Assembly (NCBI GenBank): GCA_027924645.1
Contig: BSBN01000233.1
Location: 9,814,501 to 9,878,500, forward strand
DNA: 64,000 nucleotides
DNA from: Cunninghamia lanceolata
Taxonomy: Eukaryota; Streptophyta; Pinopsida; Cupressales; Cupressaceae
Direction: 5' to 3'
Of the stretch, positions 20,728 through 31,634 are shown one piece after another. The notes under the pieces are model-generated. The model did not search any database and was not told the origin of the DNA. It saw nothing but the letters and a program-made list of their open reading frames with translations. The stretch's first letter is position 1; each line of letters opens with the position of its first letter. Made by a program: the position numbers and the translations under genes.

Positions 20728-21654
20728 GACTGTTGTCTCCTTTGCTACTCTCTTGATTTGATTCACCTTGGTATCCAAATCTATTTCCTCTACCTCTGAA
20801 AGGATTTCTTCCCCCTCTTTCTTGTCTCCCTCTTCCTCTACTATGATGGTCTTGTCTTCTCTTTAATTTCTCTTCCACTTTGAGTGCCAATTGGTAGCAC
20901 TTTTGGACTGTATCTGGGCTATGCAGATTTAAATCTTCTTGGATGTTAAACCTCAATCCATTGAGGTACCTTGCCACCTTCTCATCCTCACCCTCCTTTA
21001 CCTTTCCCTTGACACATAGTTTCATGAATTCTTTAGTGTATGAGCTGACATCTAACTCCTTTTGTTTTAAGTTTTGTTTCCTCTTCTATAATTGGATATT
21101 GTAATCCAATGGAACATAGGCTTCCTTCACTAAAGCCATCATTTTCTTCCAAGTAGCAACTCTATTCTTTCCCTCTTTCACCCTATCATCTTGGATGAAA
21201 GTCTACCAAGTTAGTGCAGCCCCTTCATTTTGGATTGTGCCATCTTCACCCTTTGATGGTCTGGTATCTCCTTGGTCTCAAAAAAATTATTCAAGGAGTC
21301 TATCCACTCCATTACTGAATCAGGATCCATTTTGCCTGCAAACACGGGCAGGTCTAGTTTCATATCCATGGTCCTTCTCTCCATGGATTTGAGGGCATTG
21401 AGCAAGGGTCTCTGGTCTACAGGAACCTCCATCTCTTCCTACCCAAGGATCTTCTCTTCATCCCCATCTTCTTCATCACCAAAATTTTCTTCTCCCTTCT
21501 CTACCTTTTCCCTCAACTTCTCCAACTCATTTCTCAAGGCATGATTCTGAGCCCTAATGGCTTTGCTCTCTTCCAATTGTTTCTTCACTAGAACAACCAG
21601 CTTAGCATTAGTCATCTTTTCCAGGTACTATTCTGACCCTTCTCCTTCTAACAT
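20728..21654 (-). pseudogene. Element A gag, N-terminal part
   Basis: This is the capsid-coding start of A. An ATG at 21652-21654 opens a frame with a coiled, charged N-terminus (LEESKAIRAQNHALRNELEK), then the gag core (MKLDLPVFAGKMDPDSVMEW). The Arg/Gly-rich stretch RGRGRQERGGRNPFRGRGNR leads to the zinc knuckle on the other side of B. TAG codons lie at 21628-21630, 21439-21441, 21203-21205 and 21086-21088. A one-base loss near 21215-21222 shifts the frame. At 21203 a Trp codon is the likely ancestor; the other stops fit CAG. Confidence 0.85.
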
Positions 21655-21689
21655 TTTATCTTTTTCTTCTACCCAAAGGATACTCCTTT

Positions 21690-21701
21690 GCTCTGATACC
21701 A
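21690..21701 (-). other. Element A primer binding site (initiator Met tRNA)
   Basis: The sense strand reads TGGTATCAGAGC two bases inside the 5' LTR. This is the complement of the plant initiator methionine tRNA 3' end, the standard primer of chromoviruses and copia elements. Confidence 0.9.
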
Positions 21702-21703
21702 CT

Positions 21704-23095
21704 TGATGTAGAGACCACAATGGTGAGGTCAAAACAGATTTAAATCTGTAACTATTACTGTGGTTGAACCTTTGAACCACTTGAAACCTCCAAGTTCATT
21801 GAACCCATGAACCCGTCGAACCAAATGAACTAAATGAACTGTTGAACCCCCAACTATTGGTTCAATGTACTTCCATTGTGTAGTCTTAACACTGTGAATA
21901 GTTATCAGTTGAACTGTTGAACTGTTGAACCGTTGAACCAGTTCAATCATCAGTTCAACTATTGACAACCCTTATTACTATCGACAATACATGTTTTTCA
22001 GCCAACTCCAAATTTCTCCCACCGATATCCACTTAGTCCTATGAACCAACGAACCTATTGAACCTTTGAACCTTGAATTGTTTCAACCAAATGTTTTCAA
22101 CCCAATACTCTCAACTTTGAATATGTACTATTTAACCTTCTATCATCGGTCACCCAATGAATCTTCATACACTTTGACTGCTACAGCCGGTTGACACTTA
22201 CATCCATAGAAAGTGAACTTCTGACACACTCTATAGGAAATGTATATTCGCATACAGTTGCGATATACATAGCAAATATACCTCTAGTGAAATAACACCA
22301 AAATCTAAGACGAAGGACATCCTCTATAGCCTGACTCGTAGTCCTTATTCAATTGAGTCCTAGCACATAGAGATGCTAGGTTCTCTACTGCGAAAACTCC
22401 TCCAGAGATTGGATCCTCTGTTCCATTTCCGCTAGAAACACAAACAAAAAGAAAACAAAGTAGAAAACTATGTACATAATCCATTCCATTGATTTCACAG
22501 AAATCCACTAGTGGAATGGCCTCAATCAGGCATCTTCGACAACAAGAAATTAGATTATATACATAACACTTTGACATAGAAAATATACACAGAACAATTT
22601 GATACACAAGAAATTTACACAAAACACAGAACAAACTGACAGAATTTTCTATTCCTCAATCCAAATTCTTCATCCTCTGCTCTCTTCTTTCAAGAATATG
22701 TTTTTAACTCTCTCCCCATTTAGTTCCAACCGGAACACAAGAAGTTGGAGTCGTTACAACTTCCAACAGGAATACTAAATATCTAACTGATTATATGACA
22801 CATGTTTGCATGCGACATGACGTGAACACATTAACAAGACACCTAAACATAACACACTTGATTTAAACATCCACATACCCCAATTACCCAAGATGTTCAA
22901 ATTGGCTTATCAGGATGCCAAATTTGTAACACTGGTTCACATGATGGGGTTTTATTACAAACATGAAATCACAACACAAGTCCCACAAGACAACACAAAC
23001 AAACATAGAAATGCATAAAATATGATAACACATTAATACCTTAGTCTTCTCCCTTAGATGTATATTTGGCTTGTTGAAGAGGTGCTCCTGCACCA
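21704..23095 (-). repeat. Element A 5' LTR (1392 bp)
   Basis: This is the partner of 288-1667. It starts tgatgtagag on the plus strand and ends gctcctgcacca, followed by the agggc duplication at 23096-23100. It has a TATA-like box on the minus strand at 22554-22561 and the TTGAACC repeat field at about 21760-22080. Confidence 0.92.
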
Positions 23096-23100
23096 AGGGC

Positions 23101-23852
23101 TAAGAATAAAGATGAATTTTAAATTCATCTTGGGAAAGGGGTGGAATTAAATGAGGTTGGGTGAGATGGATTATTTGTGAATCAAAAATTCACATGGGGA
23201 AGAGTAAAATGAATTAAAAATTCATATGGGGAAGAGTGGATATTAATGAGTTATGACATGTGTAAGGGGTGTAAGAGGCATTAAATGTGATGTTGGACAC
23301 GTGTATAAAAAATTGATTTATATGGGATATATTTCAATTCTTTATTTGTGGGATGTGGGGAGGAGTGTAAATCAAGGTTTGACCATTTTAATTAGGGTGA
23401 TTAGCCTAATTAATATGGCTAGAAAAAATTAGGGGATGGGTTAATGAGAGGTTAAGATTAATTAAATAAGGTTTTATTTAATTAATCCTAGGTTTAGGAT
23501 CATGTAGGTTAGGCTAGGTAATTAAATAATAGGTATTTAATTAACTAGGGTAGGAATAGGTTGATTAATAGGCTAAATTAATTAAATAAACATGATTTAC
23601 CTAATTAATTGGATTAAGTGAAAAGGTGGAATTAACCAAATAAATATTGCATAATTATTTAAGTAATTGGGTAAGGTTGGACTATTGAATTAATTCAATT
23701 AATCTAATTGTAGGGGATAAAATGATGAAAAATTAGGTGATGAAGGTATAATTAATTAAATAAAAATTTAATTAATTGATTAGAAGGGAAATTGGTATGT
23801 TTAGGGATGTCAGGAGTCGGTTTGACGATGGATACATTTTTAGGTGTCTACA
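23101..23852 (-). repeat. LTR fragment F, sense-start part
   Basis: This is very AT-rich DNA with repeated ttaattaaataa words. It resumes the sequence interrupted at 287. It ends in ttaggtgtctaca, so on the minus strand it begins TGTAGACACC. The same terminus occurs in plus orientation at 53247, and a similar one (ggtgtctcca) ends at 48997. No coding sequence is seen. Confidence 0.4.
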
Positions 23853-25338
23853 TATAGTTGTGGGATTATGGATGGGTGAAGTGATAATATCTATCTCATT
23901 TAATGCATAAAGTGGGCTAGGAGGATCATCATGGCTCTCATGATCATAGATAGGATCTTGATCATAGAGGAGAGCTTGATCATAAATGAGAGCTTGAACG
24001 TGAATAGGACCTTGATCATAGATAGGAACTGGAGAGGTTTGAATAGTTTGATCTTGACTTGATTAGGAGCAATGTGGATCATGCTTTGTATTTGAATCTA
24101 GACATAGCTCTTGAGTGTGGATAGGGATGGAGGTGGCATGGATGGACATGATAGGCTTTGGATGTTTGACAATATGGCTACATGATGGGTCTTGTTTTGC
24201 ATTCATGGTAGTGGACTCTTCAATAGGATGGATATGCATAGGAATGGATGATAGTGTTTGTTGATAGAAATTCAATTAGGATGGTCAAGGATAGACATTT
24301 GAGTGCATGATGGTGTTTTATTCCATGATAGCAGTTATTGGGACACATCCTTCATGAATTCTAGAGTAAGATATGTATATGTATATTGGGTCACATCCTT
24401 CATGATGTAAGATCTTGTCAGGTTACGGTTAGGATCAGACACATAGGGATAATATTATTTGATGGTGGATTAGGAGTGGATAGATCCCATTGTGGAGGGA
24501 CAAAAGGGGCTAATGGACTAGGTGGTGGATCATATGGTAGATTCGGTGAAGGAGGATATTATGGATTGGATGAACAATAATATGGTATATTGGGAGAAGG
24601 ATTATGTGGTGGATAAATGAAGGGATTAGGATTAGGAGGTGGAGGAATTGCATAGGAAAATGATTCTCAGGAAATGGATGGAGGTGAACATGTAGATAGA
24701 GGAAAGTATGGATGAACTTGATGTCCCTTGTCATAGGATATACAATTAGGTATAGGGTTGAAACTTATGCTAGCCAATGTTGGATTGTAAGAAGTTTGTA
24801 TGTCCAAGTATGGATTCATGATTTGATGATTTTGAGTTTGGATAGACATGTAAGATGATGATGTGGATGTGATAGCATTAGGAGGCTCTCCAATGATGAG
24901 ATATATGAATGCGTTATCACAGATGATATTTCATCATTTTTCCTTAGTGATAAGATCTAATTTTTCATATTGATGATTAAGTTATATTTGTTCTTGACTA
25001 GGAAATGTGTATGATGGAGGTTGGTATGATAGTGACATGTGTTTGATTGAAGATATAACCTAGAGATGAGATCCAAATAAGAGTTTAAGTTCCTCTATTT
25101 CTTCATCATCTGAGTATGAGGGAGAGGGGTTGAACCTCGGTCTATTGATTATCAGGAGCATCTTGATGAGGTTTTTATGTGATATGACTAATGACTGGTT
25201 TATTGTATTCTCAATGAGAGTTTTGTGATTGATTAGAGGACTAGTGGTGACAGACTACACATAATGGCACTTCTGAAGTGGCTAGGTGGTTTTGAGGCTC
25301 AAAATGGTGCTTCTGGGTAAATACATACTTTTTAAAGT
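23853..25338 (-). pseudogene. Degraded Pro/Tyr-rich coding region (unidentified)
   Basis: On the minus strand, about 25140-24400 reads in one frame as a protein-like sequence broken by TAG, TAA and TGA codons. It starts near FNPSPSYSDDEEIEEL, passes a region rich in Asn, Pro, Tyr and Ser, and reaches PNPNPFIYPPHNPSPN and LPYDPPPSPLAPFVPPQW. Strong composition bias and in-frame continuity suggest real former coding, probably a structural protein of an element whose 3' LTR is F. I do not recognise the family. The rest of the interval (23853-24400) holds repeated gatcat words and no clear frame. Confidence 0.35.
25334..25338. repeat. Target site duplication of element E (left)
   Basis: The bases aaagt precede the left LTR of E and recur at 44556-44560 after its right LTR. 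Confidence 0.85.
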
Positions 25339-25810
25339 TGTTGGAAATTAAGGTGTCTCAACCTTGGTAATTCCTTGAATTATTTATGTTTGTATTTATT
25401 AATTCATCGCCTATGTTGTAAATTAATTGTAAATTCCATATTGTCATATTGTGGGATGTGGCACAGTGATGTGTCATCCTACATGAAAGATGACAACTTG
25501 TAATTTTTTACTCACATGAGGAGACAGGCATCCCACATTGTGGTAGGAGCATTTTTCCATGTGTCAGCATCTTAGATGTTGTGTAAGGGAATGTTTGACC
25601 AAAACAATTATGACGGATTCCTATGACAATGTTATGACATGTAAGAGTTAGAAATAGAAGCTTGTAAGATAGGTGAAGACATGTGTCATGGAGCATCTTT
25701 GAAAAAGGCATATTTGGGTGCCCCAAGGTTGACTATGACATGTTTTAAGAGAATATGCTATTTATAGCATGTGTATGATAGATTCTCTTACAGTTGTAAG
25801 TTGTAACCTC
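25339..25810 (+). repeat. Element E left LTR, first part
   Basis: It begins tgttggaaattaagg and matches the right LTR from 43499. It is cut at 25810 by the copia array, whose acctc duplication lies at 25806-25810. It resumes at 38759. Confidence 0.85.
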
Positions 25811-27102
25811 TATTGCAAGTATGAGGTAAACCAGTGTTGTCATTGATGTCAACATACTCATATTGCTTTGACAAGAAGGATTCAATGTGCAGTGTGCTGA
25901 GGATATTGATAAAATTAGCCTCAGTCAGGAACAGTAAAGAACAGTGATGAGAAGAAGGCAAATGTACTGTATAGGATGCGAACCGGAGGATGCAGATTAA
26001 AGGGTTTGTAGATATGAGTCTTGAGATGCTTCAGTTAAGATTTCAGAGGTCTGCATGAAGATCTGAAGGAGTTGTGGCTGTCGGTGTAGAACCGGTTCTG
26101 GCAAGTATTCAGAGGTGACAGAGGATCACAAAAAGGTCCAGTGAGGTCTGGAACTGTATAATCCTAATCTGCAGATTGGAAGGAGTCTTTGGGATGCCTT
26201 TGTGATGTGCCATCTCCAGTTGTGTATAATTTGGAGGTCCGAAAGTACCTCCTGCATTATGATAGTGGCGACAGACAGTGTTCTTGAAGTTCCGGATAAG
26301 GAGGATAAGAGATTTCAGTAAGTAAAGGAAATGTGGACGTACCTGGTCATTCAGGCAGGCTTGTGAAGGTTCTTGGATCATGTTGAGGTTGTGTTGTTGG
26401 TCCGCATTGATAGTAGAGCCCGGAATTGAAGATATTCTTCCGGATGAAGTTCTTGCTCTGTTTAGCCGACCGGATGAGTTGTTCATCCTGCAAATGTTCT
26501 TGTGGTGGCCGACCGGATGTGTTATTCATCTTGCAGATACTCTTATGGTTGTTTGCCGACTTAGATGTTTGTTCCTAAGTCGATGTCTTGTATAAATAAC
26601 GGTTTGTGAGTTCATTTCGAAGGGTGGATTGTGTGGATGAGTGTGGCATAGCGAAGAGAAGTGCGAAAGGCAGAGCAGAGGTTTTTGGGCTTAAATGGAA
26701 CTGATCCGGACATGGTAGAGATGTCATTCTCCAGTTCAAGATTGTGATTCTTATCACTTTGTAGACAGTGTGTCTCCTTGTAGGCAGTGGGCCTCTTTGT
26801 GAGCAGTGTGCTCGGGCAGTGAGCCCTAATTGGCAAGTGCCATTCTTTTTCTTATTCTTCTAACAGAGAATAATCCTTGGGTTAATCACCCCGTGGTTTT
26901 TCCCTTAACCGGGTTTTCCACATCAAAATCTTGGTGTTCAATGTGTTGATGTTTATCTGCTCTTGTGTTTATGTATTATGCTTTCATGGATGATTAATTG
27001 ATATGCTGTTAACTAACAACGAAGAATCAAGTGTTTGAAAGAACAAGAAGTTTTATACAACTGATTCACCCCCCCTCTCAGTTGTATGCCTTAAATCCAA
27101 CA
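25811..27102 (+). repeat. Copia array LTR 1 (1292 bp)
   Basis: It starts TATTGCAAG, where the other copies have TGTTGCAAG, so the terminal TG is mutated. It ends AAATCCAACA. A TATA box (TATAAATA) lies at 26591-26598. Confidence 0.9.
26591..26598 (+). promoter_or_regulatory. TATA box in copia LTR 1
   Basis: TATAAATA follows cttg. The same box is at 32415-32422 in LTR 2, 38239-38246 in LTR 3 and 54308-54315 in the related element D. Confidence 0.7.
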
Positions 27103-27104
27103 AT

Positions 27105-27116
27105 TGGTATCAGAGC
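27105..27116 (+). other. Copia copy 1 primer binding site
   Basis: TGGTATCAGAGC lies two bases after LTR 1 and is complementary to initiator Met tRNA. Copy 2 has the same site at 32932-32943. Confidence 0.9.
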
Positions 27117-27159
27117 CAAGTTCCTCTGAAAGGAGCTTAACCGCTTGAGGAGATCCAGG

Positions 27160-30100
27160 ATGTCGTTATACAAGAAGGATAGTCTGAAGTTCGATGGAAC
27201 CAACTTCACTCTCTGGAAAGGTCGCATGAAGTGTCACTTGGAATGTATGGGAAAAGCATACTTGGCTATGGTCTCAAAACCATATGTACCTCCACAAGGT
27301 GGTCCGACAACTCTGAATGAAATCACAGATGCTGAAAATAATCTGCGGACCAAGGAAGCCCTACTAAGCGCATTGAATGATTCAGATCTCTCAAATGTTA
27401 TTGACCTACCAACTGCATATGAGATCCTGACTAAACTGGAACTTCTGTATGAAGGACATGAGTTTGTCAAAAGTGCAAGGTTGCAAAGTTTGAAAGGGAA
27501 ATTTGAAAGATTGAAGATGAGAGATGATGAAAACATCACTACCTTTATGCCAAGAGTGAATGAGCTGGTATGTGGAATTAGAAATGCTGGTGGAACTCTA
27601 GATGAAAATGAGATTGTCTACAAAATCCTAAGATCCCTTCCTGCTGCCTACAAAATCAAGGTTGCTTCCATTGATGAATTCAGAGCCCACACAACTGTCA
27701 CAAGAGAACAACTGGCTGGCAAACTAGCTGCATTTGAAATGACTGAGTTTGGAGATGATCCTCCCAAGACTGAATCCGCTTTCAAAGCCAGTACCTATGT
27801 GAAAGGCAAACAGAGATTTGATCCGGGAGAAAACTCATCAAGGAAGATGTCATGGTATGATCAAGCAAGAAGAGACATGGAAGAAGAAGAAGCAGAAATA
27901 GCTCAACTTGAAGCCCTCATTGCAAAGAGACTACCAAGAGGATCCGGTAAGTATGAAGGAAAACTACCCTTTAAGTGTTTCAACTGCAATAAGATTGGTC
28001 ATTTTGCTTCAAGATGTCCGGAAAGATCTGCAAGGTCTAATACTAACAAACAAAGGTTTCAAAAGAACTGCTATTATGTTCATGAAGAAGATGACAATGA
28101 AGGAGTAACAGATGATGAATCCGAACTAGGAAGCAAATCTGGAAATGAATGGGTGTTTATTGCCATCAAGGAAGAAGATTCAATATCCTCTGAATCTGTC
28201 AATCACAAGGTTGTGGAAAGAGCTTTGGCTGCTCAAGTGGAAGAAAAGGATGATTGGGTTATTGATAGTGGGTGTTCTCACCATATGATTGGTGACAAGA
28301 ATAAGTTCTTAGATTTGGAAAGGTATGAAGGAGGAATGGTAAAGGTTGGTGACAATTCTGCTGGCAGAATCAGAGGTAGGGGAACTATTTCCTTTGATGG
28401 AAAGAGCAAAACAGGTAATGTACTATATGTTGAAGGATTGAAGCACAATCTTCTTAGTGTTGGTCAATTAGTGGACAAAGGCTATGATCTCCGGTTCAAG
28501 AATAGAAAATGCAGAATCTTTACAAGCTCCGGAACTGAAATTGCATCCGGTGCTCAAACAAAAGGTAATATCTTTCATCTGGTTGGTTCAAACAAAAGTT
28601 GTCTGTTTGCTCAAGTTGATCAGAGTTGGTTATGGCATAGAAGAATGTGTCATGTGAATTTTGATAACATCATCAAGATAAGCAATATTCAGGCTGTAAG
28701 AGACCTTCCAAAATTGGTGAAACCTACAAATAGTTTGTGCAAAGAATGTCAGCTAGGTAAACAGAGCAGAGTCTCTTTCAAAAGCAAAGATCAGTCCTCT
28801 ACCGGATTGTTGGAATTAGTACATACTGATCTCTGTGGTCTGACAAGAATCAAGAGTCTGCAAGGTGATAGATATTTCATGTTGTTAATTGATGACCATT
28901 CCTGGATGATGTGGGTTACCTTCCTAAAAGAGAAATCAGAAGCCCTTGAAAAGTTCAAAATCTTCAAAGCTATGGTAGAGAATCAAACCGGATTGAAACT
29001 TAAATGTCTAAGGTCTGATAGAGGTGGTGAATTTACATCTGGTGAGTTCATTGACTTTTGTGAGAAGCAGGGTATAAGGAGACAATTGTCTGCTCCTAGG
29101 ACTCCACAGCAGAATGGAGTAGTTGAAAGAAAGAACCGGACCATCCAGGAAGCTGCCAGGACAATGATGTTGGAAGCAAATGTTCCCCAGATGTTCTGGA
29201 AAGAAGCTATCAGCACTGCAGTCTACACTCTAAATCGAGTTCAAATCAGAAACAATACCGGTAAGACCCCCTACGAACTCTGGTTTGGCATCACTCCTAC
29301 TGTGAAATATTTCAGAGTATTTGGTAGCAAGTTTTATATCAAAAGAGATGAAGATCTAGGAAAGTTTGATGCTAGAAGTGATGAAGGAATTTTCTTGGGT
29401 TACTCCACTCAAAGCAAAGCATACCAGTGTTACAATAAGAGACTGAGGAAGATGATAGAAAGCACTAATGTGAAAGTTGATGAAGGAATTGAGAAGCCCT
29501 CAAGATTTTATGAATTTGATGAAGATGACCAAGACGGTGTTCAGATTCAAGGAACTCAATCCTCTCTGATAAGACAGAGTCAGCCTAATCCAGTAAATCA
29601 GGAAGAAGAGATAGGTTTGAATGAGCCTGATCAAGAAGCAGCAGTGCAGGATACTCCTAAAATTCCTAGGTATGTAACACTAAACCACTCTCAAGATCAG
29701 ATCATAGGTGACAGAAGCAAAGGTGTGCAAACTAGAAGGAATGTTGCTCAAAATCAGGATGAATGTTGTTTGATTTCAAAGATTGAACCTAAAATAGTAA
29801 ATGAAGCCTGCAATGATGAAAACTGGACTAAAGCAATGAAAGATGAATTAATGCAAATTGAGAAAAATCATACTTGGGATCTTGTTCCCAGACCTAGAGA
29901 CAGGAATGTGATTGGAACCAAATGGGTCTTCCGGAACAAACTGAATGAAGCTAGTGAAGTTATCAGAAACAAAGCTAGATTGGTCTGCAAAGGCTACTCT
30001 CAAATAGAAGGAATTGATTTTGAAGAGACCTTTGCTCCGGTGGCAAGAATTGAAACAGTCAGATTATTTCTTGCATTTGCTGCCTTCAAAGACTTCAAGG

Positions 30101-31320
30101 TATATCAGATGGATGTCAAGTCTGCTTTCCTACATGGTGATCTAGAAGAAGAAGTTTACATTGAACAACCGGATGGATTTCAATTGTCTGATAATGATGA
30201 TATGGTCTGCAAGTTAAAGAAAGCATTGTATGGACTAAAGCAAGCCCCAAGAGCATGGTATGAAAGGTTGGATAAGCATCTTGTGTAGATTGGATTCAAC
30301 AAAGGTACTGCTGACAGTAACTTATATTTCAAAATTGTTCATCAAAACATTTTGATTGTTGAAGTGTTTGTGGATGATATCATTTTTGGAGGAAGAGATA
30401 GTATGTGCAAAACTTTTGCAAATCAGATGAAAAGTGAGTTTGAAATGTCCATGCTTGGTGAAATGAATTTCTTCTTGGGTCTGTAAATTACTCAAACAAA
30501 GAAAGGAATCTTCATCTCTCAGACCAAATATGTGAAAGAATTGTTGAGGAAATTTGGTATGGAAGATGCAAAGCCAATGAACACTCCCATGGCAACCGGA
30601 TGTAAGTTGAGCAAAGATGATGACTCCCCAAAGGTAGATCAGACAAAGTATAGATCAATGATTGGTGGATTGTTGTATCTAACTCAGACTAGACTAGATA
30701 TAATGCAGGCTGTTGGTCTTTTGGCAAGATTCCAGGCTGATTCTAGAGAATCTCATGTTATGGTAATCAAGAGAATTTTTAGGTACCTGAAAGGAATAGT
30801 TGAGTATGGTCTATGGTACCCTAGAGATCTGGATTTCTCTCTTTATGCTTACACAGATGCAGATTGGGCAGGAGATGTGGATGACCGGAAGAGCACTAGT
30901 GGTGGAGCATTCTTTTTGGGGAAGAGATTGGTTTCTTGGCTAAGCAAGAAATAAGATGCAATATCTCTGTCTACAACTGAAGCAGAATACATTGCAGCAG
31001 CAGGTAGTTGCACTCAAATCTTATGGATGAAGCAGATGCTAAGAGACATTAAAGTTGAATATGAGGAGCCTATCACAATTTTCTGTGATAATTCAAGTGC
31101 AATTAATATTTCTAAGAATCCGGTATTGCATTCTAAGACTAAGCACATATCTATCAAGTTTCACTTTTTGAGAGAACAAGTGAACAAGGAAGAAGTCAGA
31201 TTGGAGTATGTTCCCTCAAAGGATCAGATTGCAGATATCCTTACTAAACCTCTTCCCAAGGACTCTTTTGAATATCTCCGGGAGAAGTTAGGGGTCATGG
31301 CCCCTCCGGTGATGAACTAG
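27160..31320 (+). pseudogene. Copia array copy 1 gag-pol (three premature stops)
   Basis: This is a copia polyprotein of 1,386 codons in one frame. In order it has a gag core ([17 protein letters not shown]), a zinc knuckle ([14 protein letters not shown]), protease (DSGCSHHM), integrase (HRRMCHVNF, then CKECQLGK, D in LVHTDLCG, D in [10 protein letters not shown] in GVVERKNR), RT (FVDDIIFGG) and RNase H ([18 protein letters not shown]). The start is the ATG at 27160, after an upstream in-frame TTG AGG AGA. Stops are at 30286-30288 (TAG), 30484-30486 (TAA) and 30952-30954 (TAA). Copy 2 has CAG, CAA and CAA at these places, so all three are C-to-T changes. The RT motif is FVDD rather than the more common YVDD. 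There is no envelope-like frame after RNase H. Confidence 0.93.
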
Positions 31321-31338
31321 GATGCACTGATGTGCATC
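31321..31338 (+). other. Hairpin directly after the copia stop codon (copy 1)
   Basis: GATGCAC, loop TGAT, GTGCATC form a perfect 7-bp stem that begins at the first base after the stop. Copy 2 has the same hairpin at 37145-37162. It may affect translation or RNA packaging; that is inference. Confidence 0.5.
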
Positions 31339-31634
31339 AGTCCGGTGGATATCACAGTCATATATTGTGATCCAGATTGATGATGGGGAGCTGCTACTAA
31401 GGGGGAGCAGCTGGTATGATTCTGATGTGTTAAAATTGCAAGTATGAGCCCTTTGCCATTGATGTCAAAGGGGGAGAGAAGACATGTGAAAAACAAGTAG
31501 CTGATGATCAAAAGGAGAGCACTAAATGAGGAGAAGACATGTTGCTGATAGGGGGAGAAGTGACAGAAAGGAGAAGTTTCTTGTCTTGATGGTTTTTCAC
31601 ATCATATGTTGCCATCAATGACAAAGGGGGAGAT
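31339..31634 (+). other. Copia copy 1 3' UTR with four purine tracts
   Basis: Purine runs containing GGGGGAG occur near 31399, 31468, 31549 and 31623, spaced 69 to 81 bp apart. The last, AAAGGGGGAGAT, touches LTR 2 and is the functional polypurine tract. The second and fourth sit in related contexts (gatgtcaaaggggg and atgacaaaggggg). Copy 2 repeats the layout at 37163-37458. Confidence 0.7.

Larger units (their letters stand above)
288..23095 (-). mobile_element. Element A: Ty3/gypsy chromovirus, interrupted by element B
   Basis: This is a complete but dead LTR retrotransposon in minus orientation. It has a 5' LTR at 21704-23095, a PBS at 21690-21701, gag-pol at 21654-20728 and 5433-1613, a PPT next to 1667, and a 3' LTR at 288-1667. 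Removing element B (5434-20722) and one copy of its 5-bp duplication leaves about 7.5 kb, normal for plant chromoviruses. The domain order is gag, zinc knuckle, protease, RT, RNase H, integrase, chromodomain. Reading frame is preserved exactly across the B insertion. The coding region has about a dozen premature stops and one visible frameshift, so it cannot move by itself. Confidence 0.93.

Noticed and set aside
23900..24082. Minus frame with repeated SMIK units as a repeat protein
   Set aside because: It follows from repeated gatcat words in the DNA. The Pro/Tyr-rich frame further right is the better coding candidate.
27234..27539. Minus-strand frames inside the copia gag and other coding regions
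   Set aside because: They are shadows of the real plus-strand frames. The plus frame carries the conserved domains.
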